Source: a virus
Length of the DNA stretch: 64,000 nt
Virus record (IMG/VR): IMGVR_UViG_3300017917_002740
Coordinates: 1 to 64,000 of that record
Reading direction: 5' to 3' (one strand)
The notes under the pieces are model-generated. The model saw nothing but the letters and a program-made list of their open reading frames with translations. It had not been told where the DNA came from and did not search any database. A program made the position numbers and the translations under genes. Positions 30,758 to 42,000 of the stretch are shown here, piece by piece (the first letter of the stretch is position 1; every line of letters begins with the position of its first letter).

Positions 30758-33234
30758 ACTCCGTAACGATTTCTTGTTGCGTTAAAGTTTTGTAGTACTT
30801 CGCCTGCTGTGAGTTCTTTACCGTAGCAGAGTACACGACCAATCTTACCGTTCAGCAAGTTCCCGCCAATACCAAAGCAGGCAATATTAGTGTTGCCATT
30901 TTGATTGTGCGGAGTTTGATAACTTAGATTTTGTGTGTCTAAAACACCATTTACATAAAGTTTTATACCGTTGGCCACGCTGAATGTTACAGTAGCACAG
31001 TACCAAGTATCGGTATTAAATGTCATAACAGATCCAAACGCATTATAGGGAAAAACGTTACTGTGACCAGCATACAGAGTCGTGCTTTGATTAAAATACA
31101 TAAAGTGTCCGCCATTGTCGCTGCTGACTAAGTTATTATCTGCTGAAAATGTGTCGATTTTGAACCATACCATTTTGGTATAGGCTGCTTGAGGTATGAT
31201 ATTAGAACCGGCTACGGTAGCATATTGATTTACACCATCGAAGTTAAAATATCCTGGAGGACCATTGTCCCAGTATGGATTGTTAAGTAATGTAGCATTG
31301 TTACCAAGGCCTGAAAGGTCGGTCCAGGTAGTGCCTGTGCCACTGTAACTTGTGGTATTATTAGCATCAAGATTTAATGTAAGACTGTCAGTGGCGATAC
31401 CATCAATATCAAAGGCCCAGTCCACACTGGCACCATAGTTAATACGATCACCTGCGTCAAAGCGGATACTACCACCATAGGTTGGAGGCAGATATGTAAA
31501 GGTTAGACCACCTGCTGTACCAGGATCAAAGTTTACACCTATTCGAATTATTTCTGGAGTGATAAGATAAGCATTGGCTCTGACAGTTCCTAATATATCT
31601 TCACCGTAGGCCACAGTCCAGCCTGTTCTAACTTTTAATAGTTCTACGTTAAAGTTAGTACTGCTATAGTCTACTACATAAGTGGTAGGGCTATTGCCAC
31701 CGTAGGTATTAGTAGCTTGTGTTACACTGGTGAGGTCTTCAGAAACAGTATATACAAGTTCAGGCGGTGTGCTTGCTGGTAGGCTTGAAAACTGTAGGTT
31801 ACCAAAATAATTTGGATCAATGATATAGTCACTCCAACCTGCCCCGTCACTGACCAAGAGACCAACTCGCAAATTAGGTGGATATGGCGTAGGTGTTATG
31901 AGATTATTGCCATATCCTATAGCAGTGAATGTAGCACCTGGATATGTAAATGGATCATCTTCACTGTAAGTTGGTGTATTGCTCAGTATAGCAGCCTTGT
32001 AACTTACAACATCATCAAAGGCTGTGCCAGAACTCATTGCTGGTAGGAGGAACACAGTACCAGTCTGCGGCTGTACGGGTAATACAGGCACAGAGAAGTT
32101 TGTAGTATATTTGGCGTATCCTTTGATGATATGTAGGTCTTTGATGTAACCTTGGAAGTTACCGTTAGGTATCTCGCCTGTGCCTACCACGAGCTCTGCG
32201 TTGGTAGCAGTGATAGCTTGATTGGCATAGGGCCATGACATATACTCGCTACCATTTGAATAGAGTTTTACTGTGTTGTCTTTACGCACTATGGCCATGT
32301 GTTCCCAACCTATGCCGTAGTGATTTTTCAAAGGTCTATATTCTTGTTGTGCAGGGAAACCGTTGTTGATCCAGAAAAAATCTCTGCCAACACCTTCATA
32401 ACTTAGACTTACTACCTGTCCAGAAGCAGAATTTAATAAACCGATACACCAAGGTCGAGTATTTACACCAATGGCTTCTGCTTTCTGCCACCACTCAATG
32501 GTAAAGTCATCATAGATAAACTGTTGTGGTGCTTCGTACTTACTTCTTGTAGAATCATAGTTACTGGCTGTGTTGCCAAAGTCCAATCTAAATTCTGCCA
32601 GCATACCCTGATATCGGGCACTGATTCCATTGTTGGTTATGCTGGTTGTACCAAATCCTGCCACAAATGGATTGCCTTGTAACTCCCAGGAATGGGTGGC
32701 TGTGACCGCTGTTCCGCCGTTCAACTGTAGCAGAGCCTGTGTGCCGTTGTGTCTAAAGTAGATATGATTCCATTCATTGAGATTTACTGTGTTAGCAGTG
32801 GTCATTGGACCGATGTTCATACCTGCCCAGAATCCGCCAGTGATAGTATTATTGCCATTTATAGTCAAGGCAGCGTGATGGTAGTTAACGTTTTCTGTAG
32901 TCTGTCCCTGTATGGTCATTAGTATGCGGCCATTAGCAGTGGGATAGAACCAAATGTTCATATAGACCTGGCTAACGTTGCTGAACACACCAGTGGTCAT
33001 TAACTGATTAGTGCCATTAAAATCCCACATCTGACCGGTGGTCATATTGTCAGGAAACGTGTAATTAGAATTGTAAAAAGGTTTGTCAGGATCTATACCT
33101 GCGGATCCCCAGACTATGGGAGAACCATCCCAGAAGTGTGTGCCGTCTGGAGAAACACCACCCCCGCCTCCACCCCCGCCACCACCCGCGGATATGGTTA
33201 GATTAGTGCCTATAATCGCTTGTATAATGCTCAC
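30754..33234 (-). CDS. Tail-fibre/adhesin protein with concanavalin-like (LamG) domains, 826 aa
   Basis: The short N-terminus ends in a run of ten glycines, followed by at least three LamG/concanavalin-type beta-sandwich modules. Signs are NEWNHIYFRHNGTQALLQLNGG, GWEHMAIVRKDNTVKLYSNG and WYCATVTFSVANGIKLYVNG, each ending in a 'GYI/GKI' strand. Such domains bind carbohydrates, so this is a candidate receptor-binding fibre. Its stop overlaps the queC stop tail-to-tail. Confidence 0.75.
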   Translation of the reverse strand: MSIIQAIIGTNLTISAGGGGGGGGGGVSPDGTHFWDGSPIVWGSAGIDPDKPFYNSNYTFPDNMTTGQMWDFNGTNQLMTTGVFSNVSQVYMNIWFYPTANGRILMTIQGQTTENVNYHHAALTINGNNTITGGFWAGMNIGPMTTANTVNLNEWNHIYFRHNGTQALLQLNGGTAVTATHSWELQGNPFVAGFGTTSITNNGISARYQGMLAEFRLDFGNTASNYDSTRSKYEAPQQFIYDDFTIEWWQKAEAIGVNTRPWCIGLLNSASGQVVSLSYEGVGRDFFWINNGFPAQQEYRPLKNHYGIGWEHMAIVRKDNTVKLYSNGSEYMSWPYANQAITATNAELVVGTGEIPNGNFQGYIKDLHIIKGYAKYTTNFSVPVLPVQPQTGTVFLLPAMSSGTAFDDVVSYKAAILSNTPTYSEDDPFTYPGATFTAIGYGNNLITPTPYPPNLRVGLLVSDGAGWSDYIIDPNYFGNLQFSSLPASTPPELVYTVSEDLTSVTQATNTYGGNSPTTYVVDYSSTNFNVELLKVRTGWTVAYGEDILGTVRANAYLITPEIIRIGVNFDPGTAGGLTFTYLPPTYGGSIRFDAGDRINYGASVDWAFDIDGIATDSLTLNLDANNTTSYSGTGTTWTDLSGLGNNATLLNNPYWDNGPPGYFNFDGVNQYATVAGSNIIPQAAYTKMVWFKIDTFSADNNLVSSDNGGHFMYFNQSTTLYAGHSNVFPYNAFGSVMTFNTDTWYCATVTFSVANGIKLYVNGVLDTQNLSYQTPHNQNGNTNIACFGIGGNLLNGKIGRVLCYGKELTAGEVLQNFNATRNRYGV

Positions 33235-33243
33235 AGCAGATCC

Positions 33244-36200
33244 TTAATCGTTGTCGTAGATGTCACCCGGGCCACTGACAATCCATACATCTGGATAATC
33301 AGCATCGTTGTCGCTGGCACTCATAATGTAGCCTTCTTTGATTTTTAAGAATGTGACCATGCTTCCCGAACCCGAATCTGGAATACCAATTACATAAGTT
33401 TCTATATTTCGTCCTGCCAGTTTCAATCTACCACGATTACTTGGGCCGGATTGACATTGTATGTAACAATCTGAACCTGTGGTATTAACTAATGTAAATG
33501 TAAATCCTACAGGTAAAGTTTTTAACTGCCAATGCGGAATATAAACCCAACCATTCTCGTGTTCGTAGAATATGTGCTTGCCCGAATCCTGTTCTGTTAG
33601 ATAATAATCATTAGCTGCAGGAATCTGCGGAATAACATTGGTAGCAAAACTTTGTTTGCTGCCGTCACCAAATTCTAAATACCCTGCGCTGTCATCGGTG
33701 ATAGTATATGTCCATACTTTCAGTTCTCCGTCTGGTGCTCTGGTCACATAGTTGCGAGCATCAACAGTATTAGTAATAGTGTCAATGTGTTGATCTGCTG
33801 TGAATGATTCAAACGCTGGAGTAACAGTGGTCACGTTGACTGTGTGACGATTCATGATATGCTCACCAATGTTCCATCTTTCATCTATATCAATATTAAC
33901 TAAACCGTCTAACGGCAATTTCATTAGCAGAGAGTTGTAGTAGTTATCTGTAGGCACATAGGTATAGCCCGCCATGACAACATAATCTCCTGTGGCATCC
34001 GAGTAGATGTCGGTGAAATTAGCCGTAGGTGTGTTGTAATAGACTCTATTTCCGTTACCGTCTGAACTGAATACCCTGTGACGAATCACCGTACCATTGT
34101 CCGGGTTGATAATCATATAGGCCAGTCCGGAATTATTATTATTGGTTCCTTGCTCAAAACTTACAACGATGTTGTTACCTAAGGGCTTGAGGCTGATTTC
34201 TGGATCTACCCATTCTGCGACACCTTGTGCTTCCATTGCGTAGGTCTTTTGCCATACTGCTGTGCCTGCCGCAGTAATCCTTGTAAGGATAATTTCACTG
34301 CTTTCACCGCCGTACCATTCACCGCCTACCATGATATCTGTGCTGTTGGGTACAAGACATACCGCACGGGCTTGTCTATTAACAGTTGTGGCTTCAGTGA
34401 ACTTGATGTCCTTGCTCCAAACTATAGAACCATCTGTAGCATCAAATTTAACTACCAATGCTTGATCGTAGTTGGTTTCGTAACGTCCACGACCTACTGC
34501 GTACAAGGCTGTGCCGTCCGCACTCCAGGTAACATCGTAGAATCTATCACTGTTACCACCACCTATGGCATTGGTCCAGGTAGGTGTCCATACGAATGCT
34601 TCGCCGCCCAAGTTCTGACGCATTGACCACGAACCACCTGGAGCACTAAAGTCAACACCATCTACACGGATTTTTAATACATTTGTTGGACCAGTTCCTG
34701 ATATTGTGCCTCCTGTAATGGAGTTTATACCACCACCGCCACCAACTGAAAATATGGTTAATGTGGCATCGTTGGCAGGACTTGTGCCACCGCCAAACAA
34801 ACTGCCGGCAATGGTTAGAACATCACCTGCTACATAATTAGATCCAGGATCGTTAATTCCATTATATGAGAAACTGCCATCTGCTGGGTTAATATAAACG
34901 GAAATTTGTGCTCCACTACCAGTTTGATAGTTGGTGCCTGTGACATTATTATAAGTGCCGCCACCGACATCACCACCGGTTCCCGAAATAGATACTGCTT
35001 CAATTGATCCGCCTGCACCTATTTCTGTTACTTCAATAATAGCATCATTGGCAGGTGTAGCACCGCCCAAGGCAGTACCTAATATTTTAATCTTATGTCC
35101 TACCAGATAGTTTGTACCTTTGTTAGGAACTGTGGCTAAAGCACTGACATAGGCAAGACCATCTCCTGCTGAAACAACTTGAAATTCTGCTCCGCTACCT
35201 TGGCGTACTGTGGTTGCGAGACTGGTGTATTGATTAACTCCATCTACATTGTTCTGTCCATTGATTCCTGTACCTGTGACCCAAAAATCCGAATAGTTGT
35301 CATAAGGACTACCTGGATAGTGTTCGGCGTCTATTTCTGATTTCAGTATGTAAAAATATCCGTCCAATCCATTAAGTATTGACAGTAGGCCAAACTCACG
35401 GTATTCGTTGTACTTCTCACCAACTATGGCAATACCGCCATCAACCTCTAATGTAGCAATACTGTTGGGGAAGATATCGCCTTCATCACTGAGTGTAACA
35501 GTTTCCTCTATAACACCAGTAAGCGGATTTATGAAATAGACATTAGCCCAAGTCCAGAAGTTGTCTTGTGCGTCGCCTCGACCAGTGCTATATTCTGTAG
35601 TTACTATAAGTTTATCGTTAAAATCGTCGTAGGCAATAGCACAGACATCGCCTTGGATATCATCGTAAAATGATGAAATAGTTGAATTATATGTAAGGAT
35701 GCCGACATCGTAGCCCGGTTTAACTGAAGCAGTAACTATTCCACCCGATCCGTCAATCGAGTTCACGATGATAATAAAATTGTTGTTCCAACCACCACCA
35801 ATCTCGTAACCCTCAAATGGGATCTCTTCGCCTACTTTGTATCCTGTACCTACTTGGGTAATACCATTAATTGTAATGGTTCCGCCGCCAATTGTTATAG
35901 CAAATGTTGCTCCACGTCCTGCGGTAATTTGTTTGACCCATACTTGCTCACCTGTACGAATATCAAACTTATAAATCTTGGCATTATCGTTGCTGTTGTC
36001 GATATAGTAGTCACTGCCCAAGACATAAGCATAGTTGCCACGCACTACCACGCTCTCAAACCAAGCGTCGTCATCATTGTTAGGACGATCACCTACGAGG
36101 TTGATGAAGCCTTTTATGGTATTGGGTATTGATGGAGTGCCGCCACCTAATACACTTTGTCCACTGCTGTTAAGAATGTCGCCACCTGACGGTAATCTTA

Positions 36201-37155
36201 ATGCTCCGTTGCTACTAAATTCCCAAGTCTTACCATCTTCGTCAGCATTAATAACAACACTATTGCCGCCGCTGATCCTTAATGCATTTCCGTTAATATT
36301 TTCGTCTTGATCGATGTAACCATAACTAAAACGAATTTCTCCACCTTCGGGTAGTTCTAAATTACCGTTGGTATTGAATGTCCATAACTTGAAACTTTCA
36401 ATTGAGTTTGTAAAAATATTAATGTTACCTTCACTGGTAATTGCTAATGAGCCACCACCGAAACTTTCGCTTATTCTATAGTCTGATGTTCCTGGAAACT
36501 TTAAACTGCCATCGACACCAAATTGCCATTCTTTTTCGCCAGCTGATGACTTTACAAATACATCACTGTCTGATTCAATAGTTAAATCGCCATCATTGGT
36601 CTTAATTGTTGCTTGATCAGCCTGTAGAATATCACCGTCGAAACTATAGTTTCCTAATCCCGGACCACCACCGCCTAATAATCCAGTATTGTCAGTTAGT
36701 TCTGAAATGTCTGTTGGCGCATTGGGGATATCTGTGTAGGTTATGTTTTGACTGATAGGAATGTTGTTTACTCGCAGTTCGTTAGTTCCTGGTTCGAGGC
36801 TTAATGGAACACCTCCGAGATATACTGTTGAATTACTAACATATAATGATCTGAACGGACGTGTTGGTGAACCAAGATTTCCACCTTGAGCTACAGATGG
36901 TAAAATGTCGCCACCTACTGTTAAATCGCTGCTGATTATTGTTGCTTGATCAATCACAATAGAACTACTGTCAGTAGTACTCATGGTACTACCTGTAAAT
37001 TCAAATGCTCCAAGATTTAGTGTAGGATCATTGACCAATCCCAACTGTGTATAAAGTTCCGTAAAATTTGAATTTACTTTTTGGAACGCGGCTCGTAGGC
37101 TGTCGCCTTTTTTGTCATTAGCTGTTTGACCTACATTAATTGTTTGTTTTGCCAT
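33244..37155 (-). CDS. Giant tail-fibre protein with propeller-like repeats, 1303 aa
   Basis: The N-terminal INVGQTANDKKGDSLRAAF and KVNSNFTEL module is shared with other fibres. It is followed by fibre-like segments (WQFGVDGSLKFPG, WTFNTNGNLELPEGG). The middle of the protein holds repeats of the PQQ/propeller type, such as YKFDIRTGEQVWVKQI and VKFDATDGSIVWSKDI. It also has Gly-rich turns repeated around residues 650-830. Probably a long host-contacting fibre. Confidence 0.75.
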   Translation of the reverse strand: MAKQTINVGQTANDKKGDSLRAAFQKVNSNFTELYTQLGLVNDPTLNLGAFEFTGSTMSTTDSSSIVIDQATIISSDLTVGGDILPSVAQGGNLGSPTRPFRSLYVSNSTVYLGGVPLSLEPGTNELRVNNIPISQNITYTDIPNAPTDISELTDNTGLLGGGGPGLGNYSFDGDILQADQATIKTNDGDLTIESDSDVFVKSSAGEKEWQFGVDGSLKFPGTSDYRISESFGGGSLAITSEGNINIFTNSIESFKLWTFNTNGNLELPEGGEIRFSYGYIDQDENINGNALRISGGNSVVINADEDGKTWEFSSNGALRLPSGGDILNSSGQSVLGGGTPSIPNTIKGFINLVGDRPNNDDDAWFESVVVRGNYAYVLGSDYYIDNSNDNAKIYKFDIRTGEQVWVKQITAGRGATFAITIGGGTITINGITQVGTGYKVGEEIPFEGYEIGGGWNNNFIIIVNSIDGSGGIVTASVKPGYDVGILTYNSTISSFYDDIQGDVCAIAYDDFNDKLIVTTEYSTGRGDAQDNFWTWANVYFINPLTGVIEETVTLSDEGDIFPNSIATLEVDGGIAIVGEKYNEYREFGLLSILNGLDGYFYILKSEIDAEHYPGSPYDNYSDFWVTGTGINGQNNVDGVNQYTSLATTVRQGSGAEFQVVSAGDGLAYVSALATVPNKGTNYLVGHKIKILGTALGGATPANDAIIEVTEIGAGGSIEAVSISGTGGDVGGGTYNNVTGTNYQTGSGAQISVYINPADGSFSYNGINDPGSNYVAGDVLTIAGSLFGGGTSPANDATLTIFSVGGGGGINSITGGTISGTGPTNVLKIRVDGVDFSAPGGSWSMRQNLGGEAFVWTPTWTNAIGGGNSDRFYDVTWSADGTALYAVGRGRYETNYDQALVVKFDATDGSIVWSKDIKFTEATTVNRQARAVCLVPNSTDIMVGGEWYGGESSEIILTRITAAGTAVWQKTYAMEAQGVAEWVDPEISLKPLGNNIVVSFEQGTNNNNSGLAYMIINPDNGTVIRHRVFSSDGNGNRVYYNTPTANFTDIYSDATGDYVVMAGYTYVPTDNYYNSLLMKLPLDGLVNIDIDERWNIGEHIMNRHTVNVTTVTPAFESFTADQHIDTITNTVDARNYVTRAPDGELKVWTYTITDDSAGYLEFGDGSKQSFATNVIPQIPAANDYYLTEQDSGKHIFYEHENGWVYIPHWQLKTLPVGFTFTLVNTTGSDCYIQCQSGPSNRGRLKLAGRNIETYVIGIPDSGSGSMVTFLKIKEGYIMSASDNDADYPDVWIVSGPGDIYDND

Positions 37156-37167
37156 TTACTCGCTCCG

Positions 37168-39003
37168 TTAACCGTATGTTGCTAATTCGCCAAGCACAAT
37201 ATAACTGCCGCCAATATTTGAAATAGTAAACAGAACTACATCTCTCTTGCTGGCATTGCCTGTAGGTGGACTATTATCTTTCCACAATAATGTTTGTGCT
37301 GCTCCATCTATTTGTACAGCAGTTGGTACTCTTGGGGTAATATCTTGTACTATGATCAATCTAACTTGTGTAATAAATCCATCAGCAAGATTCATATTTG
37401 TGATGTTTACAGTGAAGTTTGCTGCAGGTGTTACATGTCTAAATGTGCTGCCTAACGCATAGTTATGAACAACCACACCAGTAGCTCCTGATAACGGAGT
37501 CACTGCAGATTGCACAGCTTTGCTTAACGTGTTTCCACCGACTGACAAATTATTTGTCACTGAAGCTGTAGTTGCATTTAAAACTGTTGCTGATAATCTT
37601 ACGGTAGTTAATAGATTATTAACAATAAGATCATTTTCTGCAATAGCATCTGATTCAAATCTTATTAACGGTGTGACAACTATTGCCGATGAATCAGCAC
37701 TATCGATTAAGTTAGTAAACACATTACCTGTTAGTGTTCCTGAAAATGCTCCACTAAATGTGCCTGCAGTCAATGTATTGCTATTGGGATTATAGGTTAA
37801 ATTTGTGTCAGTTCTTACATTCTCATTACCGGTTGCTGTATCAACAAAAGTGATAAAGTGTGCGGCATTAGTAGTATCAGTAGCAGTCAATGTCACAGTA
37901 CTGGCCACATTAGCAGTTCCGTTAAGGTTTCCTGTTACGTTGCCTATCACAGTTCCTGTAAATGTTCCTTGTACAACTTCTGCTGGAATTCTTCCACCAG
38001 GACCGTCAACTAACAATGTAGAATTATCTGCAAACACCGATCCTATGATATCTATTCTCTGATTAAGAGCAATAGTCATTGTGTCTGTTGATGGACTATT
38101 GGTTAAGATAATACCATAACCTTGAGTTATATTAAATGTATCAGCAGTATTATCTGATAAAATATCGTTGACTGACAAGTCACCAGTTATATGAAATCTT
38201 GTAAATGCTGTCTGGGGAGCTACACCTGAATTAAAAGAAACTTGTGCAATACCTGTTGCTACGTCTGTAGAAACTTGTATACCAAAACCAGCTTGAACAT
38301 CTATAATACCAGTATTGGTTATTCTTATATTATCACCAGTACCTGCGGTAATATTAATACCTGCGCCTGTAGATCTACCTGCTGGTAAAGTTGCTACGTT
38401 TTGTAAACTTCTAACACCAGTATTGGTAATGGTCAACGGATTAGTTCCAGATACACTTATACCAGAACCTGCACTGGCTGTGATAATACCAGTATTAGTA
38501 ACAATTATAGATTCTGCTCCGCTGTCAACATTTATGTTAATACCAGTGCCTGATGTAAATCCAAACGAATCGTTAAATTCTGTAGCAAGAATACTTTCAT
38601 CGTTGTCTATTTGTATACTATTGAACCAAGTTTTAGCAGGATCAATAATTAAATTGCCGTCTACTGTGGAATTAGCCGGTAAGTCTACAGTAAATCCAAT
38701 GCCTTTGACATGCGCCGATCCAAGATATAGACCGTTGGTATTGTTGCTTCCGGTCGTACTATATTCATTTAGAAACAGTGATTTCCATCGTCTGGTTCCT
38801 GTTTCTCCTAATGTATAGGTATTATCTGCAGCCGGACTTACATTAGTATCTAAAGTTGAAAAGTCAATAGGACTTAATCCGCTGCCATCGCCAACTGTGG
38901 CTACGAGGATGTCAAAGTTTTCATTAATCTTAATAAAAGCATCGTTGACATCACTCCATAGCAAGGGAGGACGACCTGGTGTAATATTTGAATTAAAAGA
39001 CAT
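37168..39003 (-). CDS. Tail-fibre protein, beta-helix-like repeats, 611 aa
   Basis: Variant N-terminal module (LLWSDVNDAFIKINENFDIL) followed by many short repeats with TNTGI or ITNTGV endings and Val/Thr/Asn-rich strands, as in triple-stranded fibre shafts. The C-terminus is a compact beta domain. It overlaps the 2488-aa gene by one base (stop/start), so translation is coupled. Confidence 0.7.
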   Translation of the reverse strand: MSFNSNITPGRPPLLWSDVNDAFIKINENFDILVATVGDGSGLSPIDFSTLDTNVSPAADNTYTLGETGTRRWKSLFLNEYSTTGSNNTNGLYLGSAHVKGIGFTVDLPANSTVDGNLIIDPAKTWFNSIQIDNDESILATEFNDSFGFTSGTGININVDSGAESIIVTNTGIITASAGSGISVSGTNPLTITNTGVRSLQNVATLPAGRSTGAGINITAGTGDNIRITNTGIIDVQAGFGIQVSTDVATGIAQVSFNSGVAPQTAFTRFHITGDLSVNDILSDNTADTFNITQGYGIILTNSPSTDTMTIALNQRIDIIGSVFADNSTLLVDGPGGRIPAEVVQGTFTGTVIGNVTGNLNGTANVASTVTLTATDTTNAAHFITFVDTATGNENVRTDTNLTYNPNSNTLTAGTFSGAFSGTLTGNVFTNLIDSADSSAIVVTPLIRFESDAIAENDLIVNNLLTTVRLSATVLNATTASVTNNLSVGGNTLSKAVQSAVTPLSGATGVVVHNYALGSTFRHVTPAANFTVNITNMNLADGFITQVRLIIVQDITPRVPTAVQIDGAAQTLLWKDNSPPTGNASKRDVVLFTISNIGGSYIVLGELATYG

Positions 39004-42000
39004 TATGTTCTCCCTACAGCAATTTCAATTGTACCAATATGATCCGAATCATATGTTTGCAGTGCTTTACCTACTACTGTACCTACCGCAGCATTTGATC
39101 CTGCCGATACAGCAACTCCAGGTATATTAGAAGTCACTAACAAATCTCCTTTTTGTATTTTACCAACTACACGACATGGTACACGTCCTTGTAATGCTAC
39201 AAGATTCTTGTGTCCTGGGCATGCATCGTACATTACAAACGCAGCAGTATTAGAAACAACTCCTGCTACTCTTGTATCATGATGCTTGTTAGATATAGTA
39301 ACTTCTTTATCGCCGCCGAATACAAGAACTGTACCAACTTCATATTCTTTATCGCCTTCGTAGTACTCTGCAAGGTCTGCTGAATATGTAGCTTGTAATC
39401 TTGATTCGTTAGGCGAAGTTCCAGTTAGTGTCCAACGTCCTGTAATTGTACCAGCAGTAGTATTACCGCCTGTGGTAATAGCAGTTACTTGAATTTGTGA
39501 AGCAGTTACTGGTGCAAGGCTCAGACCATTTTGTGTTCTAAACTGGTGAGCATCATTGTCGTAGTATGTGATTTTATCAGCAGCCAACGAACCATTACTT
39601 ACAAGTACTCCGCCGCCACCGTTCCAACCGTAGTATCTAATAACTCCACCTGTGGCTGTGGTTGTGCTATCTACAGAAATATTGTTATCGACTTTTAATT
39701 GTGATACATCAACTACTCTTGCACCAAAGTCACCATTGCTATCTCTTATAACAATTTTGCTGGCTTCTGGAGCAGCAGCAGTACCTGCAGCAGCTTCTAC
39801 CACAGTGTAGTCGCCGTCTGAACTAAAGCTACCTGAGCTTGTTCTTCTTAAGAAACCTGTAGTTGAATATTGATTCTTTTTAATGGCGCCGCCATCGTCG
39901 ACCACTGTGGTAAATGCCACTGCTGTAACGTTGGCTGTACCAAGAGTTGAATTTCCTAAAACAGTCTTAGTTGCAATTTGTGGCAAGTCAGGTAATACAA
40001 GACCGTTAGGCTTGACAGTGACCCATCCGTCAGTGACATCAAATACCGAGCTGTCAAAGCTGGCTAATCCTCTGTCTGCTTGTGTAATTCCAGTAGCATT
40101 AGCACGAGTTGTTGCAGCATTCATAGCCAACTTACTTTGTGCAATGGCCGCACTGGCATTAACGTCGGCATTGATAATTACGCCTGGATTAATTTGAGCA
40201 TCTATTTGATTCAGGGTTGAATCAACACCTGGTCGTAGATCAAAAGTTAAGTCTCCGACAACAGTAGCATTTACAGAACTGTTTCCAGATCCAGTAAACA
40301 CTAATATATCAGCGGAATCAAGATTAGTACCAGTAAAGTTCTGGAAGTTAGCCCAAGTTAAACTTCTTAGATTAACAGCATCTTGAGGATTAGTTGGATT
40401 AGTTAGGTTAATGATCTTATTGTTATTAAGATTCATATTATTCTTCATACCCAACTGTCCGTCGAGTGCCATATATCCGCCTGTGTTTACAGGTATCAAT
40501 TGACTGTCAACTACTGGTGCACCGTCGTGTGTTAGACCTAATCTACGTTCGATATAGATACGTGCAGCATTTTCTGTTGGAACAGTGTCTGTGGCGTTGT
40601 CTGTAAAACCAGAGTCTGTTGAGAACTCAGATACAGGTACGCCTCGTTTAAATCCAATACCGTCAAGGTTACTTAAAGCAATACTTGATGAGAATGTAAC
40701 AGTACCAGTACCTTGGTCAACTTTAAAGTATGGGCCTACTCTGAAGTTACCAAATTGGTCAGTAGTTACATAGAAGCAACGACCAACATCTCGTTCTTCA
40801 GTTTCGAAATCTTCGTTAACAGGGTTAACTGATTGACCATAAATTTCTTTTGGATAGTTTGTATCTGCATACGAACCTGTACCGATTTCTAATAAGTCAT
40901 GTGATGTTACACGAGTTAGAGAAATACGAATAGTTAAAGTTCCTAAAGAACCAGTAGTTCTAATAGCAACTGCGGCTTTGGCAGTATATGAAGAACCATA
41001 TTGTATGATACTATCAACTAAAGGTCTATTTAAAGTTACCCTGGCATAAGGTTCATTTGTAACAGTTTCTGGTTCATAGGTTGAAACAATATATTCTTCG
41101 CCCTTGAATACAAGTTTTGATCCAGCTACTCTGCTAATTTCTTGCGTAGCTACTGGTACCACGGCAAACGCACTGTCTCCTGCACGACCAGTAACCAATC
41201 CAACTCTGTGAGTTCCGCTTTGTGTACCTGTGGTATCAGCAGCAAGCCCGCCTGGTGTTAAACTAACTCTAAAGGAGTTTAGACCAAGACCTGCAGCAAG
41301 AACAAAGTAATTGTTGGAAGGATTAATTCCGGAAGGCAAATTACCATCTGTGGTAAATTTAACAACGTCACCTGCTGAAAATCCGTGGCTGGATAAAGTT
41401 ATCACGGCAGGAGATGCTATACTAATGGTACAGACAGCTCCGCTGGTTACAAATTCTCCAGGTTGCCAAATGGTTAATTCAACATAGTTATAATTCTCTC
41501 TTAAATTAGTTTTGGTTAAACCATACATGTTAAACGTATGTGTTCCGGACCCTGCTGTAGTTGTATTAAGAGGATTTCCAAATCGTGTTGCAGAAATTGA
41601 AAATTCTGTTTCTGTTAATGCTGTTGAAGCAACATAATATATTTCACCTGGTAATATAGGATTTGGTAAACTGCCAGTAGTTGAGAAAATTAGTGTGTAA
41701 TTTTCTAACATACGATGTGTTCGAGCACCCTTTATAGTTAGACCTGTTCCGTTGGTCAGTGTAACAGTACTACCACCTGGACTCAAGGCAACTGTAAATT
41801 GATTATACTTAGGAACTGTCTTAATATAATAAATTGTTCCCGCAGTAAATCCGTTGGCTGTCGAAGTAGGTATAAACTGATCGCCTATTCTTAATTTGTG
41901 ATTGCGAGAGGTTGTACAAACATCAGTATTAATAGTTGTTACAGTTTCTAATATTCTGATACTTACTGGCGAACTATTTGAAATGCTGATCTCGTAAGGA

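Noticed and set aside
34225-38818. Several plus-strand frames opposite the fibre genes
   Set aside because: They are antisense to long, coherent fibre proteins, have no ribosome sites and consist of Thr/Val/Pro-rich complement of repeat codons.
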